Notes under the pieces: generated by a model | Database searches by the model: none | Seen by the model: only the letters and a program-made list of their open reading frames with translations | Told to the model about the DNA's origin: nothing | Shown: piece after piece, positions 8,401-15,964 of the stretch | Layout: each line of letters starts with the position of its first letter | Numbering within the stretch: the first letter of the stretch is position 1 | Origin: PKWO01 sp036384915 | GTDB taxonomy: Bacteria; Pseudomonadota; Gammaproteobacteria; Burkholderiales; Burkholderiaceae_D | Assembly: GCA_036384915.1 (NCBI GenBank) | Contig: DASVLJ010000036.1 | Location: 1-32,988, forward strand | Length of the DNA: 32,988 nt | Direction of reading: 5' to 3' | Made by a program: the position numbers and the translations under genes

Positions 8401-8813
8401 GCATGCAGGTAAGGGTGCGCGGCATGACCGATACGCGCCACATCGTCGCCTGCAACGGCCGGCGCATGCCCTTGCATCCGACCGGCGTGCCGGGCGAATA
8501 CGTGGCCGGGGTGCGTTTCCGTGCGTGGAGCCCGTGGTCGGCCCTGCACCCTACGATCAAGGTGCATGGCCCGCTCGTGTTCGATCTGGTCGATACCTGG
8601 AGTGGCCGCGCTATCGGCGGCTGCACCTACCACGTCTACCACCCGGGCGGGCGCGCCGAAACCGGCTCTCCGGTCAATGCCAACGCGGCCGAGGCGCGGC
8701 GCTTTGCACGGTTTTGGGGACATGGGCATACGCCGGGGCCGACGGCGGTGCGCGAGGAAGGCTTGAATCCGAGTTTTCCGCATACTTTGGATTTGCGGTG
8801 GATGGCGAGCTGA
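5475..8813 (+). CDS. Transglutaminase-like / DUF2126 two-domain protein
   Basis: The 1,112-aa protein has no signal peptide and is presumably cytoplasmic. Residues 1-90 form the bacterial transglutaminase N-terminal beta region. The papain-like core follows with a complete Cys-His-Asp triad: C184 in GSCRDSGW, H233 in DLHAWAEVY and D249 in GLDPTSG. From about residue 300 to the end lies DUF2126, recognised by RLTQGGEPTFVSIDD near 330 and the conserved Trp-rich C-terminal half. The core family hydrolyses or transfers peptide/isopeptide bonds; DUF2126 has been discussed as a possible amide ligase, but I cannot confirm its catalytic residues. The start at 5475 has GAAAGG upstream and matches the family N-terminus. 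It heads a plus-strand cluster with the ATP-grasp/alpha-E gene and a second transglutaminase, suggesting a shared peptide-modification pathway. Confidence 0.9.
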   Translation: MAIRVALHHKTSYRYDRLVGLSPHEVRLRPAPHARTPILSYSLGIKPKQHFINWQQDPYGNFIARLVFPEKTDELEITVDLVADMTAINPFDFFIETGAETFPFTYEERLLEELAPYMRAEPAGPRLEAWLSAARQELLEPGMRTIDFLVHLNQRMERQIDYLVRMEPGVQTPEQTLEKASGSCRDSGWLLVQALRRFGLAARFVSGYLIQLTTDVKALDGPSGTETDFTDLHAWAEVYIPGAGWIGLDPTSGMLAGEGHIPLACTAMPGSAAPVIGSISEAAKDEFSHEMHVTRIHEDPRVTKPYSEEDWAAIDALGKKVDLDLQAFDVRLTQGGEPTFVSIDDMDGAEWNTAAHGDNKRRLAHDLTRRLKGKFAPGGLLHYGQGKWYPGEPLPRWAFNIYWRADGQPMWRDPALFSVAGENDGYGPALAQRFSRELERALGLADGSMIPAFEDVLHYTALEQRLPVNIDPLKADLEDGEERRRLARLLERGLGTVSGYVLPLRALDASTARHARWQTSRWPLRREHLYLIPGDSPLGLRLPLATLPWVAPAERLQEFELDPYAPRAPLGPVSAPPPAHAVMHATRASPQMQGTGLPPPPAMSDVIHTALCVEVRDGRLHVFMPPLHRIEDYLDLLSVIEGCAARLQLKLLIEGYTPPRDARIKLLSVTPDPGVIEVNVHPASNWEELVHVTTTLYEEARQARLGTEKFMQDGRHTGTGGGNHATLGGATPADSPMLRRPDVLKSLITYWQNHPALSYLFSGTFIGPTSQAPRVDEARDDNLYELAIAFQQMEQVLPGLTESERPWLVDRLLRNLLVDLTGNTHRAEFSIDKLYSPEGPTGRLGLVEFRAFEMPPHARMSLVQMLLLRALVARFWRKPYEGRLVHWGTGLHDRWMLPHFVAQDMEDVVRDLNRHGYAFKPHWFDAFTEFRFPRYGTVAYEGVELELRQAIEPWHVLGEEMGSGGTARYVDSSVERMQVRVRGMTDTRHIVACNGRRMPLHPTGVPGEYVAGVRFRAWSPWSALHPTIKVHGPLVFDLVDTWSGRAIGGCTYHVYHPGGRAETGSPVNANAAEARRFARFWGHGHTPGPTAVREEGLNPSFPHTLDLRWMAS

Positions 8814-8830
8814 GGGCTGCAATTATTTCC

Positions 8831-8942
8831 GGCAGGTTGGCGCTGAGCCGGAGGCGAAGCCCAACATCGCCACACCGCATCAACGCCTTCTCAAGCATAG
8901 CCTTCCCTATGTTGGGCTTCGCTTCGCTCAACCCAACCTACC
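8831..8942. repeat. REP-like long inverted repeat
   Basis: A 37-bp left arm (8831-8867) and a 34-bp right arm (8909-8942) are imperfect inverted copies. The inner 14 bp, GCGAAGCCCAACAT, are exact, and the arms enclose a 41-bp centre. The right arm read in reverse gives GGTAGGTTGGGTTGAGCG, a sequence type common in intergenic REP-like palindromes of beta- and gamma-proteobacteria. It starts 18 bp after the DUF2126 gene, so it may stabilise that mRNA or act as a terminator; there is no T-tract. Confidence 0.7.
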
Positions 8943-8982
8943 AAATTTGAAGTAGCCGGATCATTGCCGCCCTCTCCTCTAT

Positions 8983-9006
8983 CCCTCTCCGACCAGCGGA
9001 AGAGGG
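8983..9006 (+). other. Small hairpin upstream of the ATP-grasp gene
   Basis: CCCTCTCCG and CGGAAGAGGG pair around ACCAG with one bulged base. It precedes a TATAAA box (9015-9020) that might be a -10 element, but no good -35 was found at normal spacing. It resembles common intergenic palindromes, so its role is open. Confidence 0.3.
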
Positions 9007-9101
9007 AATTTAGGTATAAATCCGCAAAAATCACGCCAAATCCGCCACGGCTCCTGCCCCTCTGGCATCATAGAGGGCAAAGTCCGGATTGAAGCAGTGC
9101 C

Positions 9102-11681
9102 ATGGAAAGTCCATTGTTCGACCATTATCCGCAAGCCGACGGCCGTTACGACGAAATGTTCGATGCCGCCGGCCAGCCGCGCCCGCACTGGCAGACGGTG
9201 CTCGACCACCTCGCTGCCGAACCGCCAGAATTGATGCACCAGCGCGTCGAATCGGTGGAGCGCCAGGTGCGCGAGAACGGCGTCACCTATAACATCTACA
9301 ACGATACGCGCGGCGCGCTGCGGCCCTGGGATTTGAACGTGCTGCCTTTTGTGCTGCCGGCCGGGGAGTGGTCGTTCATCGAGGATGCGGTGCGCCAGCG
9401 CGCCGACGTCTTGAACCGCGTGCTGGTCGACGTCTATGGCCCGCAGCACCTGCTGGCCGAGGGCCTGTTGCCGGCCGCGCTGGTGCATGGCCATGCCGGC
9501 TTTCTGCGGCCCTGCCATGGCATCGGCCATCCGGGCAACGTGGCCCTGCATTTCTACGCGGTCGACCTGGCACGCGCGCCGGACGGCAAGTGGTGGGTGG
9601 TGAGCGACCGCATGCAGGCGCCGTCGGGCGCCGGCTACGCCGTGGAAAACCGCGTGGTGGTGTCGCGCGTCTTCCCCGACCTGTTCCGCGACATGGGGGT
9701 GCAGCGCCTGGGCGGATTCTTTTCCACCATGCGCGACAGCCTGGCCCATTGGGGCCGCCAATGCGCGGTCAATTCGGAATCCCAGGGTGCGCCGCCCTTG
9801 CGCGAGGACGAGCAGCCGCTGATCGTGCTGTTGACGCCCGGCCCCTACAACGAGACTTACCACGAGCATGCCTTCCTGGCGCGCTATCTCGGCTTTCCCC
9901 TGGTCGAGGGCAGCGATTTGACGGTGCGCAACGGCCGCGTATTGCTCAAGACGCTCTCGGGCCTGCAGCAGGTGCACGTGATCGTGCGTCGCGTCGACGA
10001 CGACTATTGCGACCCGCTTGAATTGCGCGCCGATTCCGCGCTCGGCGTGCCCGGCCTGGTCGAAGCGGTGCGGCGCGGCACCGTGCTGGTGACCAATTCG
10101 CTCGGTTCCAACCTGCCCGAATCGGGCGCGCTGCTGGGCTTTTTGCCGGCCATCAGCGAGCGCCTGCTGGGCGAACCGCTCAAGATGCCTTCGGTCGGCA
10201 CCTGGTGGTGCGGCGAGCCGGCGGCGCTCGAACATGCGATCGAGCACCTCGACAGCATGATCGTCAAGCCGACCTTTCCGCAGTTGCGCCTCTTCCCTGT
10301 GTTCGGCGAAGACATGCAAGGCGAGGAGCGCGAGGCGCTGATCGCGCGCATGCGCGCCGATCCACAGCATTACGTGGCGCAAGAGATCGTGCACCTGTCG
10401 CAGGCGCCGCTGTGGCGCGAAGACGGCACGGAGGCGGGAATGGGCGCCACCGCGATCGGCTTGCGGGTATTCGCCTGCGCCACGCCGGAAGGCTATGTGG
10501 TGATGCCGGGCGGCTTGACGCGTACCGCCACCGGCGCCGACGCGCGCGTGATCGCAATGCAGCGCGGCGGCGGCAGCAAGGATACCTGGGTGCTGGCTGC
10601 CGGCCGCGTGGACAACGTGAGCCTGCTGCACCGTCCGACCGGCAAGACCGGGCTGATCCGAGAAGACACGCACCTCTCTTCGCGCGTGGCGGAAAACCTG
10701 TACTGGTTCGGGCGCCATATGGAGCGCTGCAACAACGTCTGCCGCCTGACGCGCGCCGCGCTCGACTACATGTTCACCAACCAGGCCGAATACCGCGGCG
10801 GCGAATGGCCAGCCATCCAATGGCTGTGCGCGCGCTTCGACCTGGTGCAGGGCGACATCGCCTACCGCATCCGCGCGCAGGATCAGAATCAGGCCGACCT
10901 GCCCGGTCTCGAAATCGACACCGTGGCGTCCGACGCCGATATGGAAGAAGCGCTGCTGCACAGCATTTCAAGCTTCGACGTGCCCGGCCTCGCTTCGCAG
11001 CAACGGCAATTGCACCAGATCGCCAGCCACCTGCGCGAGCGGCTGTCGCTCGACAACTGGCGCACGTTGAATCAGATGGCGCAACGCATCGAGCGCGCCG
11101 AGCCGCATCCCTCCCCCGCGGCGGCGCTGGCCGCGCTCGATGAATCCATGACGGCGCTGATGGGCCTGGGCGGCTTCGTCACCGACGGCATGACGCGCGA
11201 CAAGGGTTGGCGCTTCCTGTCGGCCGGGCGGCGCATCGAACGGCTGCAATTCCTCTGCACCGTGCTGGCGCGCGCCCTGGCCACGCCGGAGGATAGCGGG
11301 CTGGACTGGCTGCTCGAATTGTCCGACTCCATCGTCACCTACCGCTCGCGCTACATGTCGCAGCCCGACTGGCAGCGCGTGCTCGATCTGCTGGTGCTCG
11401 ATGAGAGCAACCCGCGCTCGCTGATGTTCCAGATGAAGGGCTTGATCAAATACCTCAAGAAATTGGCCGGCAGCTACGGCAACTTCGGCGAAGAGGCACT
11501 GGCCCGGCCGATGCGCGAATTGCGCGCGCTCTCGCCCGCCGAAGACCTGGCGTGCGGCAACGCCAGGCTGATCGATTTGATCCTGCGCATCAATCAACTC
11601 GGTTTCACGCTCTCGGAACAGATAGGGGTGCGCTTCTTCAGCTATACCGCAAGCAATGCGTATGGAGCGCGCAAGGCATGA
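9102..11681 (+). CDS. Circularly permuted ATP-grasp / alpha-E fusion protein
   Basis: The 859-aa soluble protein joins two domains often encoded as separate genes. Residues about 20-480 are a type 2 circularly permuted ATP-grasp domain, seen in LTPGPYNETYHEHAFLAR, LGFPLVEGSDL, RRVDDDYCDPLELR and LGVPGLVEAVRRG. Residues 525 to the end form the all-helical alpha-E domain, starting LSSRVAENLYWFGRHMER. ATP-grasp enzymes join a carboxylate to an amine through an acyl-phosphate, so an amide or peptide ligase is the expected activity; the substrate is unknown and alpha-E has no assigned chemistry. The ATG at 9102 begins the conserved N-terminus, though its ribosome-binding site is weak. Its stop overlaps the next gene's start (ATGA), so the two are translationally coupled. 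The 288-bp gap before it could hold its own promoter. Confidence 0.92.
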   Translation: MESPLFDHYPQADGRYDEMFDAAGQPRPHWQTVLDHLAAEPPELMHQRVESVERQVRENGVTYNIYNDTRGALRPWDLNVLPFVLPAGEWSFIEDAVRQRADVLNRVLVDVYGPQHLLAEGLLPAALVHGHAGFLRPCHGIGHPGNVALHFYAVDLARAPDGKWWVVSDRMQAPSGAGYAVENRVVVSRVFPDLFRDMGVQRLGGFFSTMRDSLAHWGRQCAVNSESQGAPPLREDEQPLIVLLTPGPYNETYHEHAFLARYLGFPLVEGSDLTVRNGRVLLKTLSGLQQVHVIVRRVDDDYCDPLELRADSALGVPGLVEAVRRGTVLVTNSLGSNLPESGALLGFLPAISERLLGEPLKMPSVGTWWCGEPAALEHAIEHLDSMIVKPTFPQLRLFPVFGEDMQGEEREALIARMRADPQHYVAQEIVHLSQAPLWREDGTEAGMGATAIGLRVFACATPEGYVVMPGGLTRTATGADARVIAMQRGGGSKDTWVLAAGRVDNVSLLHRPTGKTGLIREDTHLSSRVAENLYWFGRHMERCNNVCRLTRAALDYMFTNQAEYRGGEWPAIQWLCARFDLVQGDIAYRIRAQDQNQADLPGLEIDTVASDADMEEALLHSISSFDVPGLASQQRQLHQIASHLRERLSLDNWRTLNQMAQRIERAEPHPSPAAALAALDESMTALMGLGGFVTDGMTRDKGWRFLSAGRRIERLQFLCTVLARALATPEDSGLDWLLELSDSIVTYRSRYMSQPDWQRVLDLLVLDESNPRSLMFQMKGLIKYLKKLAGSYGNFGEEALARPMRELRALSPAEDLACGNARLIDLILRINQLGFTLSEQIGVRFFSYTASNAYGARKA

Positions 11682-12634
11682 ATGACTTGACGCCTTCCCA
11701 GGAGACTGCGCAGTCTGAACCGGCAACGGCGGCGGCGCGCTACAGCGTAATCCATCAGACCGACTACAGCTATCAAAGCGTAGTCGCACTGTCGCAGCAA
11801 TACCTGCACCTGTCGCCGCGCAATTTCGCCTGGCAGCAAACCGTGTCGCACCAGATCCAGGTCGATCCGGCCCCGGAAGACAGTAGCGACTGTCTCGATT
11901 ATTTCGCCAACGCGACGAAGAAACTCACCGTCACCGTCCCGCATCAGATGCTGATCGTGCGTGCCGAATCGGTGGTCGACGTCTATCCGCGCCCGACATT
12001 GGAGCAGCTCGCCGGCGGCGCGCCGTGGGAAGACTTGCAGGCGGCGATGCGGCTATCGGCGGGCGCGGCCGATCTCGATCCCTACCAATATCTCTACAAT
12101 TCGCCGCACGTCCAATGCAATGCCGCGCTGCGCGACTATGCGCTGGCCAGCTTCACGCCGGGCCGGCCACTGCTGGATGCGGCGTTCGACCTGACTTGCC
12201 GCATTACCGACGATTTCCAGTTCGACCCCGACGCCACCAATATCCACACCACGCTCGACGAAGTAATGCAGGGCCGGCGCGGCGTATGCCAGGATTTCGC
12301 CCACGTGATGATAGGCTGCCTGCGCGCGCTTGGCTTGCCGGCGCGCTATGTCAGCGGCTACATCCTGACCCATCCGCCAGAAGGCCAGGCGCGCCTGATC
12401 GGCGCCGACGCCTCGCACGCCTGGGCATCGCTCTGGTCGCCCCGGTTCGGCTGGGTCGATTTCGACCCGACCAACCGCTGCCTGGTACAGCATGAACACA
12501 TCACGCTGGGCTGGGGCCGCGACTACAGCGACGTGACGCCCCTGCGCGGCATCGTGCTGGGCGGTGGTTCGCAATTGCTCGGCGTGAGCGTGACCGTGAC
12601 GCCGCTGACGCAGGAACAGCACAATCTCATCTAG
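11678..12634 (+). CDS. Transglutaminase-like cysteine peptidase-fold protein
   Basis: The 318-aa protein has a bacterial transglutaminase N-terminal beta domain (about 20-110: YSVIHQTDYSYQSVVALSQQ) and a core with an intact triad: C204 in RGVCQDFAH, H247 in DASHAWASLW and D263 in DFDPTNRC. No signal peptide is seen, so it probably acts in the cytoplasm on the same molecule as the ATP-grasp/alpha-E protein. Its ATG overlaps the previous stop by 4 nt, fixing the start and implying coupled translation at a similar dose. It is a shorter homologue of the N-terminal half of the DUF2126 protein, so the cluster encodes two potential peptidase/transferase centres per predicted ligase. Confidence 0.92.
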   Translation: MNDLTPSQETAQSEPATAAARYSVIHQTDYSYQSVVALSQQYLHLSPRNFAWQQTVSHQIQVDPAPEDSSDCLDYFANATKKLTVTVPHQMLIVRAESVVDVYPRPTLEQLAGGAPWEDLQAAMRLSAGAADLDPYQYLYNSPHVQCNAALRDYALASFTPGRPLLDAAFDLTCRITDDFQFDPDATNIHTTLDEVMQGRRGVCQDFAHVMIGCLRALGLPARYVSGYILTHPPEGQARLIGADASHAWASLWSPRFGWVDFDPTNRCLVQHEHITLGWGRDYSDVTPLRGIVLGGGSQLLGVSVTVTPLTQEQHNLI

Positions 12635-12891
12635 TTTCTCATACTGTAAGTTGCTCCGCTAACAAGATCTGAAGCAAGCCCCCTTCTCATTTTGGCAAGC
12701 CTTCGTGAACTATTGTTAACGCGTTGCCGGATTCGCACATCGGCACGCGAAATACCCTTGCCTGTTGCCACTTTTCGTTGCATGCTGGTATTAACCGTAG
12801 GGCACAAAACAGACAGTCGATTGGCTGCGGGGAAGCGTTGTCGGTACAAGAAACCATGTACCGGGCGTGCAGCCGAAAGCGGGATACAAAC

Positions 12892-15813
12892 ATGGACAGC
12901 CCAGCACTCCATGCCGTGAATGCCGAAACCTGGCGCACAGCGGCAGACGGCTCCGAGCCTGCGCTCGAGCCGGGAGGGAACGCTTTGTCAGCCGGCCGCG
13001 AAGCGCGCTTGCACGCGCTGGAGCAATCCTGCAATGCCACCTGGTGGGAATACGATCTTGCCGAACATCGCCTCATATTGGGCGAGCACATCGCTCACCT
13101 GCTCTCCTGGGCCCAACCTTGCGCAACCGGCACGCTGGAACGCCTGCTTGCCTGCGTAATCGAAGAGGACCGGAAAACCGTGCAGTGCCGCTTCGCCGCG
13201 CTGGAGCATGGTTTCGACGGCACGGTCTGCGTCTTCCGCGCCATGGCCGAAGACGGTTGCGCCCGCACCTTGCAGCTTGAAGAAACCGCACCGCGCCGCA
13301 TCTCGCCCGAAACCGGGCACTTGACTGTACTGGGCACCCTGGCCGACGTGACGGCCTTTGCCGACGTCAGCCAGCAATTGTTTGCGGAGCGCCAGTTGCT
13401 CGAAGCCTCGGAATCGTTCGGCCACATGGTGAGCTGGGAACTCGATGTCGAAAACGGCACCTATTTTTCCGCCACCGGCATGCGCAGCATGTTCGGCTTC
13501 CCGCCCGGCCAGACCATCATCAACAGCAAGGAATTCGACGCTCGCGTGCATCCGGACGACCGCGAACGCAGCCGCACCCGGTTCATGGCAGCAATGAAGG
13601 GCAAGCACACGCTGGAAGTCGAGTACCGCTTCTGGAACGAAACCGAGCGGCACTGGATGACGGTACAGACCGTCGGCAATTTCGTGCGCGCATCGAACGG
13701 CCGTGCGTGCCTGGCCTACGGCTTCACGCAAGACATCACCCGCCAGCGCGCCGCCGAGCAAGCTCTGCAAAACGACAAGCTGATGCTCGAATCCGCGGAA
13801 TACCTGGCCAATCTCGGCACCTGGAGCCAGGACGTCAAGACCGGCAAGCTCACCATCAGCCGCCACTTGGGGGACATCATCGGCCTGCCGGCCAACGCGC
13901 GCCTGACCCACAGCCGAGAAGAAACCCTGGCCGCGATCCATCCTGACGACCAAGCCCGTCTGCGCGAAGCGCAAGACCACAGCCTGGAAACCGGGCAGCC
14001 CTTCATGCACGAATACCGCCAATGGAACTACGCACGCAAGGAATGGGTCATCCTGCGCACCCAGGGCCACATGGTGCCCGACGAAAAAGGCTTGCCCAAG
14101 GAATTCCATGGGGTGTCGCAAGACGTTACGGCCCACCGGGCCGATCAGGCGCGCCTGCGCCAATCCGCGCTGGCTTTCGAGCACACGCGCAACATGGTGC
14201 TGGTGGCAGACGCCGCCGGCCACATTACCCAGGCTAACCGCGCCTTCTATGAAACCACGGGCCACCTGCCGAAAGAGATCGAAAACACCGGGCTCGGCAT
14301 CTGCGGCACGCTCGGCCTGCCCGCCGAACTAGGCGAGGCGATCCACGCCGAACTCTCCAGCACAGGCAACTGGCGCGGCGAAGTGCAATGCCAGGTCAGG
14401 GGCGGCGGCGCTTTTCCGCTGATCCTGACAGCCATCGCAGTGCGCAACGCCGCCGGTGCCATCGCGAGCCACGTCTATGTCGGTCTCGACATCAGCGCGG
14501 AGCGCGCCGCCAGCGAGCAGATCCGCCAGCTTGCCTTTTACGACACCCTCACGAACCTGCCCAACCGCACACTGATCCGCGAGCGCATCGATTCCGCGAT
14601 CCGCCAGTCGCAGCGCCAGCACGTCGATACGGCCGTGCTCTACCTCGACCTGGACCACTTCAAGAACGTCAACGATTCGCTCGGCCACGCCATGGGCGAT
14701 CTGCTGCTCAAGGAAGTGGCGGAGCGCCTGACATCGGCGGTGCGCGCCGTCGACAGCGTGGCGCGCCTGTCCGGCGACGAATTCCTGCTGGTTCTGCCCG
14801 GCGCCGGCAATGCGGCCGCCGCGGTGGTGGCCGACAAGCTGGTGGAACTGCTGCGCTTCCCGATCGAGCTCGATGGGCGCATCGTGGTGGTCAGCCCCAG
14901 CATAGGCATCAGCCTGTATCCGCACGACGCGGAAAACTTCGAAGAATTGCTGCGCACCGCCGACATGGCGATGTACCGTGCCAAGGAAGGCGGGCGCAAC
15001 CGCTATCGCTTCTACACCAGCCAGATGAATACCTCGGCACAGCGCCGCATCCGCCTGATGCACGACCTGCGCCTGGCGCTGCCGCACAATCAGCTGGAAA
15101 TCCACTACCAGCCCCAGCTTGCGCTGGGCAACCGTACCATCGTCGGCGTCGAGGCGCTGCTGCGCTGGCGCCACCCCAAGCGCGGCTTGATCTCGCCGCT
15201 GGAATTCATTCCCCTGGCCGAGGAATCCGGCCTGATCGAAGAGATCGGCGGCTGGGTGATCCACCAGGCTTGCGAACACAACATGGCGTGGTACCGCGAG
15301 CACGGTGTGAAGCTGACGGTTTCCGTCAACTGCTCGGTGCGCCAGTTGCACGCGCCGGAAAATCTGCTCAATACGGTGCGCGACGCGCTCGAAGTCAGCG
15401 GCCTGCCGCCGGAGCGGCTCGAGCTAGAAATCACCGAGAGCATGGTGCTTGAGGAAGCGGATCGCATCATCGACGTGCTCGACGAACTGCGTGCCATCGG
15501 CGTCAAGATGGCGATCGACGATTTCGGGACCGGCTATTCCAACCTCAGCTACCTCAAGCGCATGCCGATCGACAAGCTCAAGATCGACCAATCCTTCGTG
15601 CGCGACATTACCGAGGACGAGGATGACCGGGCCATCGCCCAGACCGTGGTGGCGCTGGCGAGAACGCTGGGGCTGACCGTGATTGCCGAAGGGGTGGAAA
15701 ACGACGGCCAGCTTGACCTGCTGGCTTCGATGGGGTGTAACGAGGCACAAGGTTTTTTGTGGAGCGCGCCCCTGCCCGAACCGGAATTGATGGACTGGCT
15801 GTTGCGGGCATAG
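12892..15813 (+). CDS. PAS-GGDEF-EAL protein, predicted c-di-GMP turnover enzyme
   Basis: The 973-aa protein has a degenerate PAS-like region (about 40-160), two PAS_3-type domains (about 170-285 and 297-415, each with an IHPDD/VHPDD motif) and a further PAS (about 425-540). GGDEF follows at about 546-704 and EAL at about 722-965. The GGDEF signature is SGDEF (627-631): the first Gly is Ser, a change tolerated in some active cyclases. The EAL domain keeps E754-A-L, ITESM, DDFGTGYS and KIDQSFVRD, so phosphodiesterase activity is likely. No transmembrane span is seen, so the PAS domains should sense cytoplasmic cues. The start at 12892 is favoured over in-frame ATGs at 12724 and 12856 because PAS-unrelated sequence precedes it, but its ribosome-binding site (GCGGGA) is modest. 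It lies about 2.3 kb from the Lap-like genes, whose receptor it could supply or deplete. Confidence 0.88.
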   Translation: MDSPALHAVNAETWRTAADGSEPALEPGGNALSAGREARLHALEQSCNATWWEYDLAEHRLILGEHIAHLLSWAQPCATGTLERLLACVIEEDRKTVQCRFAALEHGFDGTVCVFRAMAEDGCARTLQLEETAPRRISPETGHLTVLGTLADVTAFADVSQQLFAERQLLEASESFGHMVSWELDVENGTYFSATGMRSMFGFPPGQTIINSKEFDARVHPDDRERSRTRFMAAMKGKHTLEVEYRFWNETERHWMTVQTVGNFVRASNGRACLAYGFTQDITRQRAAEQALQNDKLMLESAEYLANLGTWSQDVKTGKLTISRHLGDIIGLPANARLTHSREETLAAIHPDDQARLREAQDHSLETGQPFMHEYRQWNYARKEWVILRTQGHMVPDEKGLPKEFHGVSQDVTAHRADQARLRQSALAFEHTRNMVLVADAAGHITQANRAFYETTGHLPKEIENTGLGICGTLGLPAELGEAIHAELSSTGNWRGEVQCQVRGGGAFPLILTAIAVRNAAGAIASHVYVGLDISAERAASEQIRQLAFYDTLTNLPNRTLIRERIDSAIRQSQRQHVDTAVLYLDLDHFKNVNDSLGHAMGDLLLKEVAERLTSAVRAVDSVARLSGDEFLLVLPGAGNAAAAVVADKLVELLRFPIELDGRIVVVSPSIGISLYPHDAENFEELLRTADMAMYRAKEGGRNRYRFYTSQMNTSAQRRIRLMHDLRLALPHNQLEIHYQPQLALGNRTIVGVEALLRWRHPKRGLISPLEFIPLAEESGLIEEIGGWVIHQACEHNMAWYREHGVKLTVSVNCSVRQLHAPENLLNTVRDALEVSGLPPERLELEITESMVLEEADRIIDVLDELRAIGVKMAIDDFGTGYSNLSYLKRMPIDKLKIDQSFVRDITEDEDDRAIAQTVVALARTLGLTVIAEGVENDGQLDLLASMGCNEAQGFLWSAPLPEPELMDWLLRA

Positions 15814-15902
15814 ACTCGCCTCATCCCATCAGTCGCAAATAAATGCAAGTGAGGCATTGACGAGATGCCTTGACATCCCTCCTCCGCTTGCCGAAGAGTG
15901 GC

Positions 15903-15936
15903 AAAAAGCCCGGCAGGCGGGGACGCCTATCGGGCT
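15903..15936 (-). terminator. Rho-independent terminator of the TolC-family gene
   Basis: On the minus strand AGCCCG-AT-AGGCG pairs with CGCCT-GC-CGGGCT around a 4-base loop and is followed by TTTTT. It lies about 30 bp past the stop at 15965. The internal 2x2 mismatch slightly weakens the stem. Confidence 0.75.
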
Positions 15937-15964
15937 GCGACATCCATTGATGGGAACGATTGCC

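Noticed and set aside
8979..10961. Long minus-strand frame opposite the ATP-grasp gene
   Set aside because: Low-complexity His/Gln/Ala/Arg-rich translation without domains; the opposite strand carries clear ATP-grasp motifs.
12760..12800. Promoter for the PAS-GGDEF-EAL gene (TTGCCA ... TATTAA)
   Set aside because: The pair has only partial matches and an 18-bp spacing, not better than chance in this AT-rich gap.
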